This document shows positions 49,194 through 58,135 of a stretch of 64,000 nucleotides of DNA, in pieces; within the stretch, counting starts at the first letter, position 1, and each line of letters opens with the position of its first letter. Position numbers and translations under genes: made by a program. Source of the stretch: Bog-756 sp963769905 (GTDB lineage Bacteria; Actinomycetota; Acidimicrobiia; Acidimicrobiales; RAAP-2); NCBI GenBank assembly GCA_963769905.1, contig CAVYNG010000002.1, positions 124,001-188,000 on the forward strand, read 5' to 3'. The notes beneath the pieces were generated by a model. That model was not told the origin of the DNA, ran no database searches, and worked only from the letters and a program-made list of their open reading frames with translations.

Positions 49194-51086
49194 ATGTGCG
49201 GGATCATCGGCATCGCGACGCAGCCCGCCCGCGAGCAGGTCCGCGACGAACAGGCGCTTCCGGACCTGGTCCTCTCGGTGCTGCTCGACGGGCTGGCCCG
49301 GCTCGAGTACCGGGGGTACGACTCGGCGGGTGTCGCCCTGGTCGGCGCCGAGGACGGTGGGATCTGGCGAGCGCGGGCAGCCAATGGGACCCGGTCCCTC
49401 GCCGACCTGACCAAGCGCGCCGAGAGCGCACCGCAGGGCGCAACGGCCGGCATCGGACACACCCGCTGGGCCACCCACGGCCACCCGAGCGAGCAGAACG
49501 CACACCCACTGCTCGACTGCACGGGTCAACTGGCCCTGGTGCACAACGGGATCATCGAGAACCACGTCGAGCTGGCCGACGAGCTCGCAGCGGCCGGACA
49601 CCACCTCGAGTCGGAGACCGACACCGAGGTCCTCGCCCACCTGGTCGAGGACCGGTTGGCGGCCGACCCCGGCGCGGGACTGGCCGGCGCACTGCGGGCC
49701 GCGCTCGCCTCGGTGCGCGGTGCGTTCGCGGTGGCGGTCGTCCACGCAGACGAGCCGGAGGTGATCGTGGCAGCCCGCCGGATCTCGCCGCTCCTCATGG
49801 GGGTGAGCGACGGCGCGGCGTTCCTCGCCTCGGACGTACCGGCGATCCTCGGGCTGACCCGTGAGTTCTTCGTGCTCGAAGACGACCAGGTGGCGGAGGT
49901 CCGGGCAGGGTCGCTCGTAGTCACCGCGCTCGACGGCACCCCGGTCGAGCCGGCGCGGCTCACCGTCGACTGGGACCTCGACGCCGCGAGACGGGACGGG
50001 TACGACGACTTCATGAGCAAGGAGATCCACGAGCAGCCGAAGGCGGTCGCCGACACGCTGCTCGACCGGGTGCTCCCCGACGGCACGCTCGCCCTCGACG
50101 AGATCCGTATCTCGACCGACGAGCTGCGCGGTGTCGACAAGGTGTTCATCGTGGCCTGCGGCAGCAGCTACCACGCCGGGCTGATGGCCAAGTACGCGAT
50201 CGAACACTGGGCGCGGCTTCCCGTCGAGATCGACATCGCGAGCGAGTTCCGCTACCGCGACCCGGTTCTCGACGACCGGACCCTGGTCATAGGGGTCAGC
50301 CAGTCGGGAGAGACGGTCGACACCTTCCAGGCCATCCGGGCGGCCGGGATGCTCGGCGCGAGGGTGCTCGTGATCAGCAACGTGGTCGACTCGTCGATGG
50401 CTCGCGAGTGCGACGCGGTGCTCTACACGAGGGCCGGCCCGGAGATCGGCGTCGCCGCCACCAAGACCCATCTCGCGCAGATCGTCGCGCTCGAGATTCT
50501 CGCCCTCTATCTCGCCCAGGTGCGCGGAACGCTCAGCCCCTCGGACGCGCAGGCCAAGCTCGCGGCAATGGGAGTGCTGCCCGACAAGGTCGCCGCCGCG
50601 CTCGAGCGCGCGAGCGAGGTCGAGACGGTCGCCCGGTCGGTCCGCGACGCGTCGTCATTCATCTTCCTCGGTCGTCAGGTCGGCTATCCGGTCGCGCTCG
50701 AGGGCGCGCTCAAGCTGAAGGAGCTCTCTTACCTGCGGGCGGAGGGCTTCCCGGCCGGCGAGCTCAAGCATGGCCCTATCGCGCTGGTCGAACCGGGGGC
50801 GGTGGTGATCGGCGTCGCGACCCGCACCCCGGTCTGGGAGAAGATGATGGCGAACGTGGCCGAGGTGAAGAGCCGCGGGGCCACGGTGGTGCTGGTCGCC
50901 GAGGACGGCGACCAGGAGACCGCGCGACACGCGGATGCCGTGCTGTGGGTACCGGCCACCGAGCCGCTGTTCTCGCCGGTGGTCAACGTGGTGCCGCTGC
51001 AGCTCCTCGCCTACCACCTGGCCCGGCTCCACCATCTCGACGTGGACCGTCCGCGCAATCTGGCGAAGGTGGTCACCGTCGAGTGA
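49194..51086 (+). CDS. glmS: glutamine-fructose-6-phosphate aminotransferase (isomerizing)
   Basis: 630 aa. ATG 49194 is fixed by the catalytic Cys at position 2 (MCGIIGI), which needs Met removal; upstream in-frame starts are excluded. The N-terminal glutaminase domain has LEYRGYDSAGVAL, GHTRWATHG and HNGIIENH; two SIS domains follow with CGSSYHAGLMAKYAIE, GVSQSGETVDTFQAIR and the C-terminal RPRNLAKVVTVE. It makes glucosamine-6-phosphate from fructose-6-phosphate and glutamine. No glmS ribozyme-like structure is expected or seen in the 91-bp upstream gap. Confidence 0.97.
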   Translation: MCGIIGIATQPAREQVRDEQALPDLVLSVLLDGLARLEYRGYDSAGVALVGAEDGGIWRARAANGTRSLADLTKRAESAPQGATAGIGHTRWATHGHPSEQNAHPLLDCTGQLALVHNGIIENHVELADELAAAGHHLESETDTEVLAHLVEDRLAADPGAGLAGALRAALASVRGAFAVAVVHADEPEVIVAARRISPLLMGVSDGAAFLASDVPAILGLTREFFVLEDDQVAEVRAGSLVVTALDGTPVEPARLTVDWDLDAARRDGYDDFMSKEIHEQPKAVADTLLDRVLPDGTLALDEIRISTDELRGVDKVFIVACGSSYHAGLMAKYAIEHWARLPVEIDIASEFRYRDPVLDDRTLVIGVSQSGETVDTFQAIRAAGMLGARVLVISNVVDSSMARECDAVLYTRAGPEIGVAATKTHLAQIVALEILALYLAQVRGTLSPSDAQAKLAAMGVLPDKVAAALERASEVETVARSVRDASSFIFLGRQVGYPVALEGALKLKELSYLRAEGFPAGELKHGPIALVEPGAVVIGVATRTPVWEKMMANVAEVKSRGATVVLVAEDGDQETARHADAVLWVPATEPLFSPVVNVVPLQLLAYHLARLHHLDVDRPRNLAKVVTVE

Positions 51087-51502
51087 CCACATCCGGGCCG
51101 GAGACGGCGGTCGTCGGGGTGGGCGTCGACGTGGTCGACCTCGACCGCTTCCGTCTGGTCCTCGCCCGCCGCCGACACCTGGCGGTGCGGGTCTTCACCG
51201 AGGGCGAACGGGCCGACGCAGGAGCGAGCACCGACCCGGTGCCGCGCCTCGCCGCGCGCTTCGCGGCGAAGGAGGCGGTGATGAAGGCGCTCGGGGTGGG
51301 GCTCGGCGCCTTCGCCCTCGCCGAGGTCGAGGTGGTGCGAGAGCGGTCGGGATCGCCCTCGCTCGTCCTGCACGGCTCGGCCGCCGAACGAGCCCGGGTC
51401 GCCGGGGTGGCACGTTGGCACCTCTCGCTCACCCACTCCGGACTGACCGCGCTCGCCATGGTGGTGGCGGCCGGGAGCGCGGGAGCCCCCGCGGCGAACT
51501 AG
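51083..51502 (+). CDS. acpS: holo-[acyl-carrier-protein] synthase
   Basis: 139 aa from GTG 51083, overlapping the glmS stop by 4 bp. GVGVDVVDLDRFRLVLARRR with the metal-binding Asp, VFTEGE, and RLAARFAAKEAVMKALGVGL with the conserved Glu/Lys, then WHLSLTHSGLTALAMVVA. It transfers 4'-phosphopantetheine from CoA to ACP. The glmS-acpS-nnr-alr order is common in actinobacteria. Confidence 0.95.
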   Translation: MTTSGPETAVVGVGVDVVDLDRFRLVLARRRHLAVRVFTEGERADAGASTDPVPRLAARFAAKEAVMKALGVGLGAFALAEVEVVRERSGSPSLVLHGSAAERARVAGVARWHLSLTHSGLTALAMVVAAGSAGAPAAN

Positions 51503-51520
51503 GCGAACGAGGACGGACCG

Positions 51521-52930
51521 ATGCTGCCGGTGCTCACGGTCGCGGAGATGGGCGCGGTCGACGAGCGTGCCCGCGAGACCACTCCGCTCGAGGTGCTGGT
51601 CGGCCGCGCCGGGCGGGCCGTCGCCCTCTCGGCGATCGAGCTGCTCGGCGGCACCTACGGTCGCCGGGTGACCGTCGTCGCCGGCCGCGGCAACAACGGC
51701 GCCGACGGACGGGTCGCGGCCGGGTTGCTCGCCCGTCGCGGCGCGCGGCTTGCGGTCGTCGAGGCCGGAACGGTCGACGCGCTCGGACCCACCGACCTGG
51801 TGATCGACGCGGCGTACGGGACGGGGTTCCGCGGCGAATACCGCTCGCCGGAGGTCGCGGCGGGCACACCGGTGCTCGCGGTCGACATCCCCTCCGGGGT
51901 CCGGGGCGACACCGGCGAGGCCGGCGGCACCCCTCTCGCCGCGGCTCGGACGGTCACCTTTGCCGCGCTCAAACCCGGTCTCCTCCAGTGGGACGGCGGG
52001 CACCTGGCCGGGGAGGTGACGGTCGCGGAGATCGGGCTCGACCCGGGGACCTCCGAAGTCGCCGTGGTCGAGGACGCCGACGTCACCGCCCTCGTACCGC
52101 CCCGCAGCCGTGGCGGCAACAAGTGGTCGGCCGCGGTGCTGGTCGTGGCGGGCTCGCCGGGAATGACCGGTGCCGCCGCGCTCTGCACCCGCGCCGCCTA
52201 CCGGAGCGGGGCGGGCATGGTGCGCCTCGGGGTTCCAGGTGGCGCCCTCGCGTCGGGAGCGGTCGACGAGGCGGTGGGCGTCGACCTCGCGGAAGAGGGA
52301 TGGTCGAGTGCCGCGCTCGAGGCGGCGGCGCGCTGTGGCTCGGTGGTGGTGGGACCAGGCCTCGGGCGGGCGCCCGCAACCGCCGGTGAGGTGCGGCGGC
52401 TGGTGGCCGAGTCGCCGGTGCCGGTGGTCGTCGACGCAGACGGTTTGTTCGCGCTCGGCCGGGTCGACGCCGGCGGAGTCCAGACCGGCCGCGCACCACT
52501 CGTGCTCACGCCCCACGACGGCGAGTACGAGCGGCTGATGGGGTGCGCACCCGGCCCCGACCGGATCGACGCCGCGCGTCGGATGGCCGCCGCGTCCGGA
52601 GCGGTGGCGCTGGTCAAAGGACCCACCACCGCGGTCGCCCACCCGGACGGACAGGTGCTGCTCGGCACGACCGGGACCCCGCGCCTCGCGACGGCGGGCA
52701 CCGGCGACGTGCTGTCCGGGGTGATCGGCGCGCTGCTCGCGCGAGGGGTGGGGCCACGCTTCGCCGCCGCGATTGCCGCGCACGTCCACGGTCGGGCGGC
52801 GCGCCTCGGTGTCGGGGAGGGACTGGTCGCCGGCGACCTCCCCGAGCTGGTCGCCTCGGTGCTGGCGAAGCTGGCGCCCGCGTCGCCCGAGGCGCCCGAG
52901 GCGCCTCGGCAAGGGAGCGCCGATGCCTGA
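51521..52930 (+). CDS. nnr: bifunctional NAD(P)HX epimerase/dehydratase
   Basis: 469 aa, ATG start. The N-terminal YjeF_N domain (epimerase) shows VTVVAGRGNNGADGRVAAGL and DLVIDAAYGTGFRGEYRSPE; the C-terminal ADP-dependent dehydratase domain shows RGGNKWSAAVLVVAGSPGMT, GAAALCTRAAYRSGAGMVRL, VVGPGLGR, LTPHDGEYERLMG and the TGDVLSGVIGALLARG nucleotide site. It repairs hydrated NAD(P)H. The end is Pro/Ala-rich and overlaps the alr start by 8 bp. Confidence 0.95.
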   Translation: MLPVLTVAEMGAVDERARETTPLEVLVGRAGRAVALSAIELLGGTYGRRVTVVAGRGNNGADGRVAAGLLARRGARLAVVEAGTVDALGPTDLVIDAAYGTGFRGEYRSPEVAAGTPVLAVDIPSGVRGDTGEAGGTPLAAARTVTFAALKPGLLQWDGGHLAGEVTVAEIGLDPGTSEVAVVEDADVTALVPPRSRGGNKWSAAVLVVAGSPGMTGAAALCTRAAYRSGAGMVRLGVPGGALASGAVDEAVGVDLAEEGWSSAALEAAARCGSVVVGPGLGRAPATAGEVRRLVAESPVPVVVDADGLFALGRVDAGGVQTGRAPLVLTPHDGEYERLMGCAPGPDRIDAARRMAAASGAVALVKGPTTAVAHPDGQVLLGTTGTPRLATAGTGDVLSGVIGALLARGVGPRFAAAIAAHVHGRAARLGVGEGLVAGDLPELVASVLAKLAPASPEAPEAPRQGSADA

Positions 52931-54080
52931 GCACTGGCGGCCCGCGTGGGCCGCCGTCGATCTCGCCGCGGTACGGCACAACGCGTCGGTCCTCGCCTCG
53001 TTGGCCCGACCCGCCCAACTCTGCGCAGTGGTCAAGGCGGACGGGTACGGGCACGGCGCGCCCGCAGTCGCCCGCGCCGCACTGGAGGGCGGGGCGAGCT
53101 GGCTGGCGGTCGCCCTCGTCGAGGAGGGGTTCGCCCTCCGCGAAGCGGGCATCGACGCACCCGTCCTCCTCCTCTCCGAAGCCCCGACCGAGGCGCTGCC
53201 CGCCGCAGTCGCTCACCGATTGGTCCCCACCGTCTACACCCACGGCGCGATCGGCGCGCTCGGAAAGGTGGTCGGCGAGACCGGGTCCGCGCCGGTCGAG
53301 GTGCACCTGAAGGTCGACACCGGCATGCACCGGGTGGGTGCCGAGCCGAGCACGGTCCGCTCGTTGGTCGAGGCGGTGGCCGCCGACGAGTCGGTGAGCC
53401 TCGGCGCGCTCTGGACCCACCTGGCGGTGGCGGACGGGGACTCGCAAGAGGATCGTGATTACACGGACGCGCAGCTCGAGCGCTTCGAGGCGACCCTCGG
53501 CGAGCTCGCGTCCCTCGGGTACCGCCCACCCCTCGCCCACGCGGCCAACTCCGCCGGCGCGATCGCCTTCCCGGCAGCCCGCTACGACCTCGTCCGTTGC
53601 GGCATCGCGCTCTACGGGGTGGCTCCGAGCGAGGTACTCGGAGCGCGCGTCTCTGAGCTCACCGGCCAGGCACTCCGCCCCGCGCTCTCGTTCCGAGCCC
53701 AGATCACCGCGGTGCGCGATCTGGATGCGGGGGAGCGACCCTCTTACGGTAGGGCCCGGCCCCTCCCGGTGGACTCGACCGTGGCGACCGTGCCCCTCGG
53801 CTACGCGGACGGGGTGCCCCGCCGTCTCTTCGACGTCGGCGGCGAGGTCCTCGTCGGTGGGAGCCGCCGTCCGCTCGCCGGCGTGGTGACCATGGACCAG
53901 ATCGTGGTCGACTGCGGCCCGGTCGGGAGCGCGCAGGTCGCGGTGGGCGACGAGGTGGTGCTGCTCGGCCGGCAGGGCAAGGAGGAGATCTCGGCCGACG
54001 AGTGGGCCGGGTTGCTCGGGACGATCAGCTACGAGGTCCTCTGCGACATCGGACCGCGGGTGCCCCGGGTCACCCTCTGA
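52923..54080 (+). CDS. alr: alanine racemase
   Basis: 385 aa from ATG 52923, inside the end of nnr. Fold-type III PLP enzyme: AVVKADGYGHGA with the PLP Lys at K38, HLKVDTGMHRVG, HAANSAGAIAFPAARYDLVR and GIALYG in the barrel, and the second-base Tyr region SYGRARPLPVDSTVATVPLG in the C-terminal beta domain, then GVVTMDQIVVDCG. It supplies D-alanine for peptidoglycan. Confidence 0.97.
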   Translation: MPEHWRPAWAAVDLAAVRHNASVLASLARPAQLCAVVKADGYGHGAPAVARAALEGGASWLAVALVEEGFALREAGIDAPVLLLSEAPTEALPAAVAHRLVPTVYTHGAIGALGKVVGETGSAPVEVHLKVDTGMHRVGAEPSTVRSLVEAVAADESVSLGALWTHLAVADGDSQEDRDYTDAQLERFEATLGELASLGYRPPLAHAANSAGAIAFPAARYDLVRCGIALYGVAPSEVLGARVSELTGQALRPALSFRAQITAVRDLDAGERPSYGRARPLPVDSTVATVPLGYADGVPRRLFDVGGEVLVGGSRRPLAGVVTMDQIVVDCGPVGSAQVAVGDEVVLLGRQGKEEISADEWAGLLGTISYEVLCDIGPRVPRVTL

Positions 54081-54128
54081 GCAGCCCTCCCGGCCTCGCT
54101 CGCCGGAGGAGACCGAGAGGGCGGGCAC

Positions 54129-54134
54129 TACCAT
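54129..54134 (+). promoter_or_regulatory. possible -10 box for a leaderless udg mRNA
   Basis: TACCAT, then six nt (GCGGCG), then the GTG start at 54141. There is no Shine-Dalgarno at useful spacing. The alr stop lies only 49 bp upstream of the box, so this would be an internal promoter. Confidence 0.4.
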
Positions 54135-54140
54135 GCGGCG

Positions 54141-54710
54141 GTGGCACCCGGCACCGAGCTGGCCGATGTCGCCGCGGAAGCGGCTACCTGCACGCGGTGC
54201 CCGCTGGCGGCCGGTCGCACCCAAGTGGTCTTCGGGGTGGGCGACCCGCACGCCGAGCTGATGTTCGTCGGCGAGGCACCCGGGCGCGACGAGGACCTCC
54301 AAGGTGAGCCATTCGTCGGCCGTTCGGGCAAGCTGCTCGACCGGCTCCTGCTCGAGGAGCTCGGCATCGACCGCGGGCGGTGCTACATCGCCAACGTGGT
54401 GAAGTGTCGGCCGCCCGACAACCGTGATCCGGTCGCCGAGGAGATCGCCGCCTGCCGCCCCTACCTCGAGACGCAGCTCGAGCTCGTCGCACCGTCGGTC
54501 GTGGTGACACTCGGGAACTTCGCGACGAAGCTGCTGCTCGGCACCGATCGTGGGATCACCAAGGTGCGCGGGCGCGCCTATCCGGTCGACGGCAGGCACA
54601 TCGTGCCCACCTACCACCCGTCGGCCGCATTGCGCTCGGGCGGTGTCGTCCTCGCAGAGATGCGCGCCGACCTCATCCGGGCGAAGCAGCTCCTCGGGTG
54701 GGGCGAGTGA
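54141..54710 (+). CDS. uracil-DNA glycosylase, family 4 (4Fe-4S)
   Basis: 189 aa, GTG start. The Fe-S cysteines are C17 and C20 (CTRCPL), one in VVKCRPPDNRDP and one in AACRPYL, as in family 4/5 enzymes. Active-site motifs VGEAPGRDEDLQGEPFVGRS and the late VPTYHPSAALR with its His are intact; the family-4 Glu in the GEAPG motif is kept. It removes uracil from DNA. The tsaE GTG overlaps its stop, so it is part of the tsa operon. Confidence 0.95.
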   Translation: MAPGTELADVAAEAATCTRCPLAAGRTQVVFGVGDPHAELMFVGEAPGRDEDLQGEPFVGRSGKLLDRLLLEELGIDRGRCYIANVVKCRPPDNRDPVAEEIAACRPYLETQLELVAPSVVVTLGNFATKLLLGTDRGITKVRGRAYPVDGRHIVPTYHPSAALRSGGVVLAEMRADLIRAKQLLGWGE

Positions 54711-55282
54711 GCGAACCGAGCGGCGCCACCGCGCCGATGGTGGTGGAGAGCGACGGGCCCGGCAAGACCCTCGCACTTGCCGCGGCGCTCGCCGCGCACT
54801 GCCGCGCGGGGGACGTGGTGCTGTTGGTCGGCGACCTCGGAGCGGGAAAGACCACCTTCGCGCAGGGGTTCGGGCGCGCCCTCGGGATCACCGAGCCGAT
54901 CACCAGCCCGACCTTCACCCTCGTGCGCCAATATCGGCTCCCCGAGCAGGGACCCGCCACTGTGGCAGGTGGCATCCGTGCCCTGGTCCACGCGGACGTC
55001 TACCGGCTCGACACCCTCGGCGAGATCGCCGACCTCGCACTCGCCGAGCTGGTCGAAGACGCCGCGGTCGCGCTCGTCGAGTGGGGCGACGTCGCGGTCG
55101 GGGTGCTCGGGGCCGAGTGGCTCGCGGTGCGCTTCGAGATCGTCGACGACGAGCACCGCCGGATCACCCTGGTCGGCGCCGGTCCCTCCTGGTCGGCCCG
55201 GTGGCCGGCCCTCGTCGCCTCGCTCGGAGCGGAGCTTTGCGGGGACTCCTATGGTTCACTCGAGGAGGCGGCCGGCCGGTGA
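54707..55282 (+). CDS. tsaE: tRNA t6A biosynthesis ATPase TsaE
   Basis: 191 aa, GTG overlapping the preceding stop (GTGA). P-loop LLVGDLGAGKTTFAQGFGRA, then ITSPTFTLVRQYRLPEQ and HADVYRLDTLGEIADLALAE with WGD, the TsaE signature. It drives the TsaB-TsaD complex that adds threonylcarbamoyl to A37 of ANN-decoding tRNAs. The last ~25 residues are variable. The tsaB GTG overlaps its stop. Confidence 0.95.
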   Translation: MSEPSGATAPMVVESDGPGKTLALAAALAAHCRAGDVVLLVGDLGAGKTTFAQGFGRALGITEPITSPTFTLVRQYRLPEQGPATVAGGIRALVHADVYRLDTLGEIADLALAELVEDAAVALVEWGDVAVGVLGAEWLAVRFEIVDDEHRRITLVGAGPSWSARWPALVASLGAELCGDSYGSLEEAAGR

Positions 55283-56073
55283 ACCTGCTCGCCATCGAGT
55301 CCGCCACCGACGCGGCCGGCGTGGCGCTCGCCCGCGACGGTGCGGGCACCACGGTGGTCGTCCACGAGGGGGGACGCGCGCACGCGGAGCTGCTCGTGCC
55401 CTCCATCGAGCAGGTCTGCCGCACCGCCGCGCTCGAGGTGTCGGACCTCGACGTGGTGGCCGTCGACGTAGGACCCGGGCTGTTCACCGGACTGCGGGTC
55501 GGGGTGGCAACCGCCAAGGCCCTCGGGCAGGCGCTCTCGATCGGGGTGGTGCCTGTCTCCAGTCTCGACGTTCTGGCGGCTGCCGCGTTCGAACGACTGG
55601 AGGGGGAGCGGATCGAGGAGGTCGCCGCGGTGGTCGATGCGCGGCGCGGCGAAGTCTTCGTCGCTCTGTACCACCTCGACGGCGCGGTCGGTCCCGAGCC
55701 GGGACCTCCGAGCGACCCGGCGATGGTCCGCGAGGATCTCGCGCGCCCGGTCGCTCCCGAAGCGCTCGCCGAACGACTCGGCGACCTGGCGACCCGCGGA
55801 CGTGTCGTGGTCGTCGGAGACGGCGCCTTGCGCTACCGCGACCTGCTCGTCGCGCAGCCCGACGTCGACCTCGAGCTCGCCGGCGAGCTGCGGGTCCCGC
55901 CCCCTGCGGTGCTCGCCCGCCTGGCGTCCGACCGCCTGGTGTTCGGGGAGCGCCCCGAGGCGCCCGAGGCGGTCCGGCCGGACTACCGGCGCGAGGCCGA
56001 TGCGCGCATCAACTGGGACGAGCGGTCCCCGCGACCGGGGCTCGCAGGCACACCGGACCGCCGTCCCGCATGA
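55279..56073 (+). CDS. tsaB: tRNA t6A biosynthesis protein TsaB
   Basis: 264 aa, GTG overlapping the tsaE stop by 4 bp. NLLAIESATDAAGVALARDG, HAELLVPSIEQVCRTAALEV, DVVAVDVGPGLFTGLRVGVA and VVDARRGEVFVALYHLDG are the TsaB (YeaZ) pattern of the ASKHA fold. It is the inactive partner that binds TsaD. The C-terminal ~40 residues, with PEAPEAVRPDYRREADARIN, are longer than in E. coli. Confidence 0.95.
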   Translation: MNLLAIESATDAAGVALARDGAGTTVVVHEGGRAHAELLVPSIEQVCRTAALEVSDLDVVAVDVGPGLFTGLRVGVATAKALGQALSIGVVPVSSLDVLAAAAFERLEGERIEEVAAVVDARRGEVFVALYHLDGAVGPEPGPPSDPAMVREDLARPVAPEALAERLGDLATRGRVVVVGDGALRYRDLLVAQPDVDLELAGELRVPPPAVLARLASDRLVFGERPEAPEAVRPDYRREADARINWDERSPRPGLAGTPDRRPA

Positions 56074-56663
56074 GGCCCACCCGCACAAGGCCGTCCCGTG
56101 TCAAGCCGCCGCGACCGCGACCGCGAGCGCGAGCGGGACGCGACGAGGTGGTGATCGCCCCGATGCGCACGAAGGACGTGCGCGCGGTGGTCGTCATCGA
56201 GAAAGCCGTGTTCCCCGAACCCTGGTCACATCGCCTGTTCACCGAGGAGCTCGCGCAGCGCACGTCGCGGGCGTACCGCGCGGCGTGGATCGGCCGCGAT
56301 CTGGTCGGCTACGGGGGTCTCATGTTCATCGACGACGAGGCGCACGTGAACAGCATCGCGGTCGAACCCGCCCGCCAGGGCTCCGGCCTCGGCACGGTTC
56401 TCTTCCTCGACCTGGTCGAGACCGCCCTCGGGCGGGGCGCCCGTCACCTGACCCTCGAGGTGCGGGTCGGCAACGAGCCGGCCATCGCGCTCTATCGTCG
56501 ATTCGGCATGGCCCCGGTCGGGGTGCGCTCGGGTTACTACGCCAGCGGCCACGACGCGCTGGTCATGTGGGTCCGCGACATCGATTCCGAGGCGTTCGCC
56601 GCGCGCCTCGAGCACATCCGTGGGCGACGGTCCCCGCAGCTCGAGGTGCACAGCCGATGGTGA
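56070..56663 (+). CDS. rimI: ribosomal protein S18-alanine N-acetyltransferase RimI
   Basis: 197 aa, ATG overlapping the tsaB stop by 4 bp. A ~28-residue Pro/Arg-rich start is followed by the GNAT core: MRTKDVRAVVVIEKAVFPEP, WSHRLFTEELAQ, YGGLMFIDDEAHVNSIAVEP, the acetyl-CoA loop ARQGSGLGTVLF, and VGNEPAIALYRRFGMAPVGV. RimI acetylates the N-terminus of S18 in E. coli and may act on other N-termini. The gene usually lies between tsaB and tsaD, as here. Confidence 0.94.
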   Translation: MRPTRTRPSRVKPPRPRPRARAGRDEVVIAPMRTKDVRAVVVIEKAVFPEPWSHRLFTEELAQRTSRAYRAAWIGRDLVGYGGLMFIDDEAHVNSIAVEPARQGSGLGTVLFLDLVETALGRGARHLTLEVRVGNEPAIALYRRFGMAPVGVRSGYYASGHDALVMWVRDIDSEAFAARLEHIRGRRSPQLEVHSRW

Positions 56664-57679
56664 ATCCCTTCGTCCACCGGGTGCTCGGCATCGAGACCTC
56701 CTGCGACGAGACCGCCGCATCGGTCGTGGACGGCGGGACCGAGGTCGTCTCCTCGGTGGTCTCGAGTCAGGTCGATGTGCATGCGCGCTACGGCGGGGTG
56801 GTCCCCGAGCTCGCAGGTCGCGCCCACCTCGAGCTGCTCACGCCGGTGGTAGCCGACGCGCTCGAGCTGGCCGGCAGCGATCCGTCGGGGACCGGCATCG
56901 ACGCGGTCGCGGTCACCTGTGGGCCGGGGCTGATCGGTTCCCTGCTGGTGGGCGTCGCCGAGGCGAAGGCGCTTTCGTTGGCCTGGGACGTGCCCGTCAT
57001 CGGGGTCAACCACCTCGAGGCGCACCTGTTCGCATCGCTTCTCGAACCGAACGATCTCGGCTGGCCTCTCGTCGTGCTGCTGGTCTCGGGCGGCCACTCG
57101 CTGGTGGTCGAGGTCGCCGAGCCCGGGCACTACCGGACACTCGGCGGGACGATCGACGACGCGGCCGGCGAGGCGTTCGACAAGGTCGCGCGCTATCTCG
57201 GGCTCGGTTACCCCGGCGGCCCCGCCATCGACCGGGTGGCCGAAGAGGGTGACCCGTCCGCGTTCGCCTTCCCGCGCTCGCTGCCCGGCGCCGGCTACGA
57301 CCTCTCGTTCAGCGGGCTCAAGACGTCGGTGGTCAATAGCGTCCGCAAGCACCCCGACGCCTCGACCGCCGACGTCGCCGCCTCGTTCCGTGCGGCGGTG
57401 GTCGACGTGCTGGTGGAGCGGGCCCGAGCCGCTGCGGCCGACGTCGGCGCGGCAGCGGTCTGCCTGGCCGGCGGGGTGGCGGCCAACTCGCTGCTCCGCC
57501 GCCGGATCGCAGAGGCCTGCGAGGAGGACGGGATCGGGGTGTTCCTTCCCGGACCCGCCCTCTGCACCGACAACGCCGCGATGGTGGCCGCCGCCGGATG
57601 GTGGCGGCTCGGCCACGGGCCTCCGAGCCCGCCCGACCTCGGGGCCGATCCGAATCTCCGCCTCGCCGACGCGTTCTGA
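56657..57679 (+). CDS. tsaD: tRNA N6-threonylcarbamoyladenosine transferase TsaD
   Basis: 340 aa from ATG 56657 (GTG 56660 is an alternative with a 4-bp overlap). VLGIETSCDETAASVVDGGT, the metal-binding HLEAHLFA, VVLLVSGGHSLVVEVA, GGTIDDAAGEAFDKVARYLG and GLKTSVVNSV, with VCLAGGVAANSLLRRRI and LCTDNAAMVAAAGWW near the end: complete TsaD/Kae1. It is the catalytic subunit that attaches the threonylcarbamoyl group to A37. Confidence 0.97.
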   Translation: MVNPFVHRVLGIETSCDETAASVVDGGTEVVSSVVSSQVDVHARYGGVVPELAGRAHLELLTPVVADALELAGSDPSGTGIDAVAVTCGPGLIGSLLVGVAEAKALSLAWDVPVIGVNHLEAHLFASLLEPNDLGWPLVVLLVSGGHSLVVEVAEPGHYRTLGGTIDDAAGEAFDKVARYLGLGYPGGPAIDRVAEEGDPSAFAFPRSLPGAGYDLSFSGLKTSVVNSVRKHPDASTADVAASFRAAVVDVLVERARAAAADVGAAAVCLAGGVAANSLLRRRIAEACEEDGIGVFLPGPALCTDNAAMVAAAGWWRLGHGPPSPPDLGADPNLRLADAF

Positions 57680-57746
57680 CCGGGTCGGGTCGGCGCTGTC
57701 GGCGCCCGGTCGGGACCGTGCGGTCCCTGGCACTCGGCCGCCCCGG

Positions 57747-57775
57747 TTGCCAAGCCGGGCCGCGGCAGGTATCGT
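57747..57775 (+). promoter_or_regulatory. groESL promoter
   Basis: TTGCCA (57747-57752), 17-bp spacer, TATCGT (57770-57775). The CIRCE-like operator starts on its last base, so a bound repressor would block initiation. Confidence 0.65.
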
Positions 57776-57801
57776 TGGCACTCTTCACCCTCGACTGCTA
57801 A
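57775..57801 (+). promoter_or_regulatory. CIRCE-like HrcA operator upstream of groES
   Basis: TTGGCACTC-N9-GACTGCTAA matches the CIRCE consensus TTAGCACTC-N9-GAGTGCTAA at 16 of 18 positions with the exact nine-base spacer. HrcA repressor binding and heat-shock induction of groESL follow from known biology of this element; no hrcA gene is in the window. Confidence 0.85.
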
Positions 57802-57826
57802 TGCGTGCCAGAGGAGGCCCTTACAG

Positions 57827-58135
57827 ATGAGTCTGCACCCGCTTGACGATCGCATCGTCGTACGTCCTGGCGAATCCGAGGAGACCACCGCCTCCGGGCT
57901 GGTCATCCCCGACACCGCCAAGGAGAAGCCCCAGCAGGGGGAGGTCCTGGCCGTCGGACCCGGCCGTCGCGCCGAGTCCAGCGGCGAACTGGTCCCGCTG
58001 GACATCGCGGTGGGCGACACGGTCGTCTACTCGAAGTACGGCGGCACCGAGATCACCGTCGACGGCGAGGATCTGCTCATCCTCTCGAGCCGTGACGTGC
58101 TCGCGAAGGTGGGCAAGTCGAAGGCGGGCAAGTAA
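57827..58135 (+). CDS. groES: co-chaperonin GroES
   Basis: 102 aa, ATG start with GAGGAGG upstream. LHPLDDRIVVRPGESEETTA, SGLVIPDTAKEKPQQGEVLA and GDTVVYSKYGGTEITVDGED contain the mobile loop and roof of GroES. It caps the GroEL ring. The groEL ATG overlaps its stop by one base. Confidence 0.98.
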   Translation: MSLHPLDDRIVVRPGESEETTASGLVIPDTAKEKPQQGEVLAVGPGRRAESSGELVPLDIAVGDTVVYSKYGGTEITVDGEDLLILSSRDVLAKVGKSKAGK

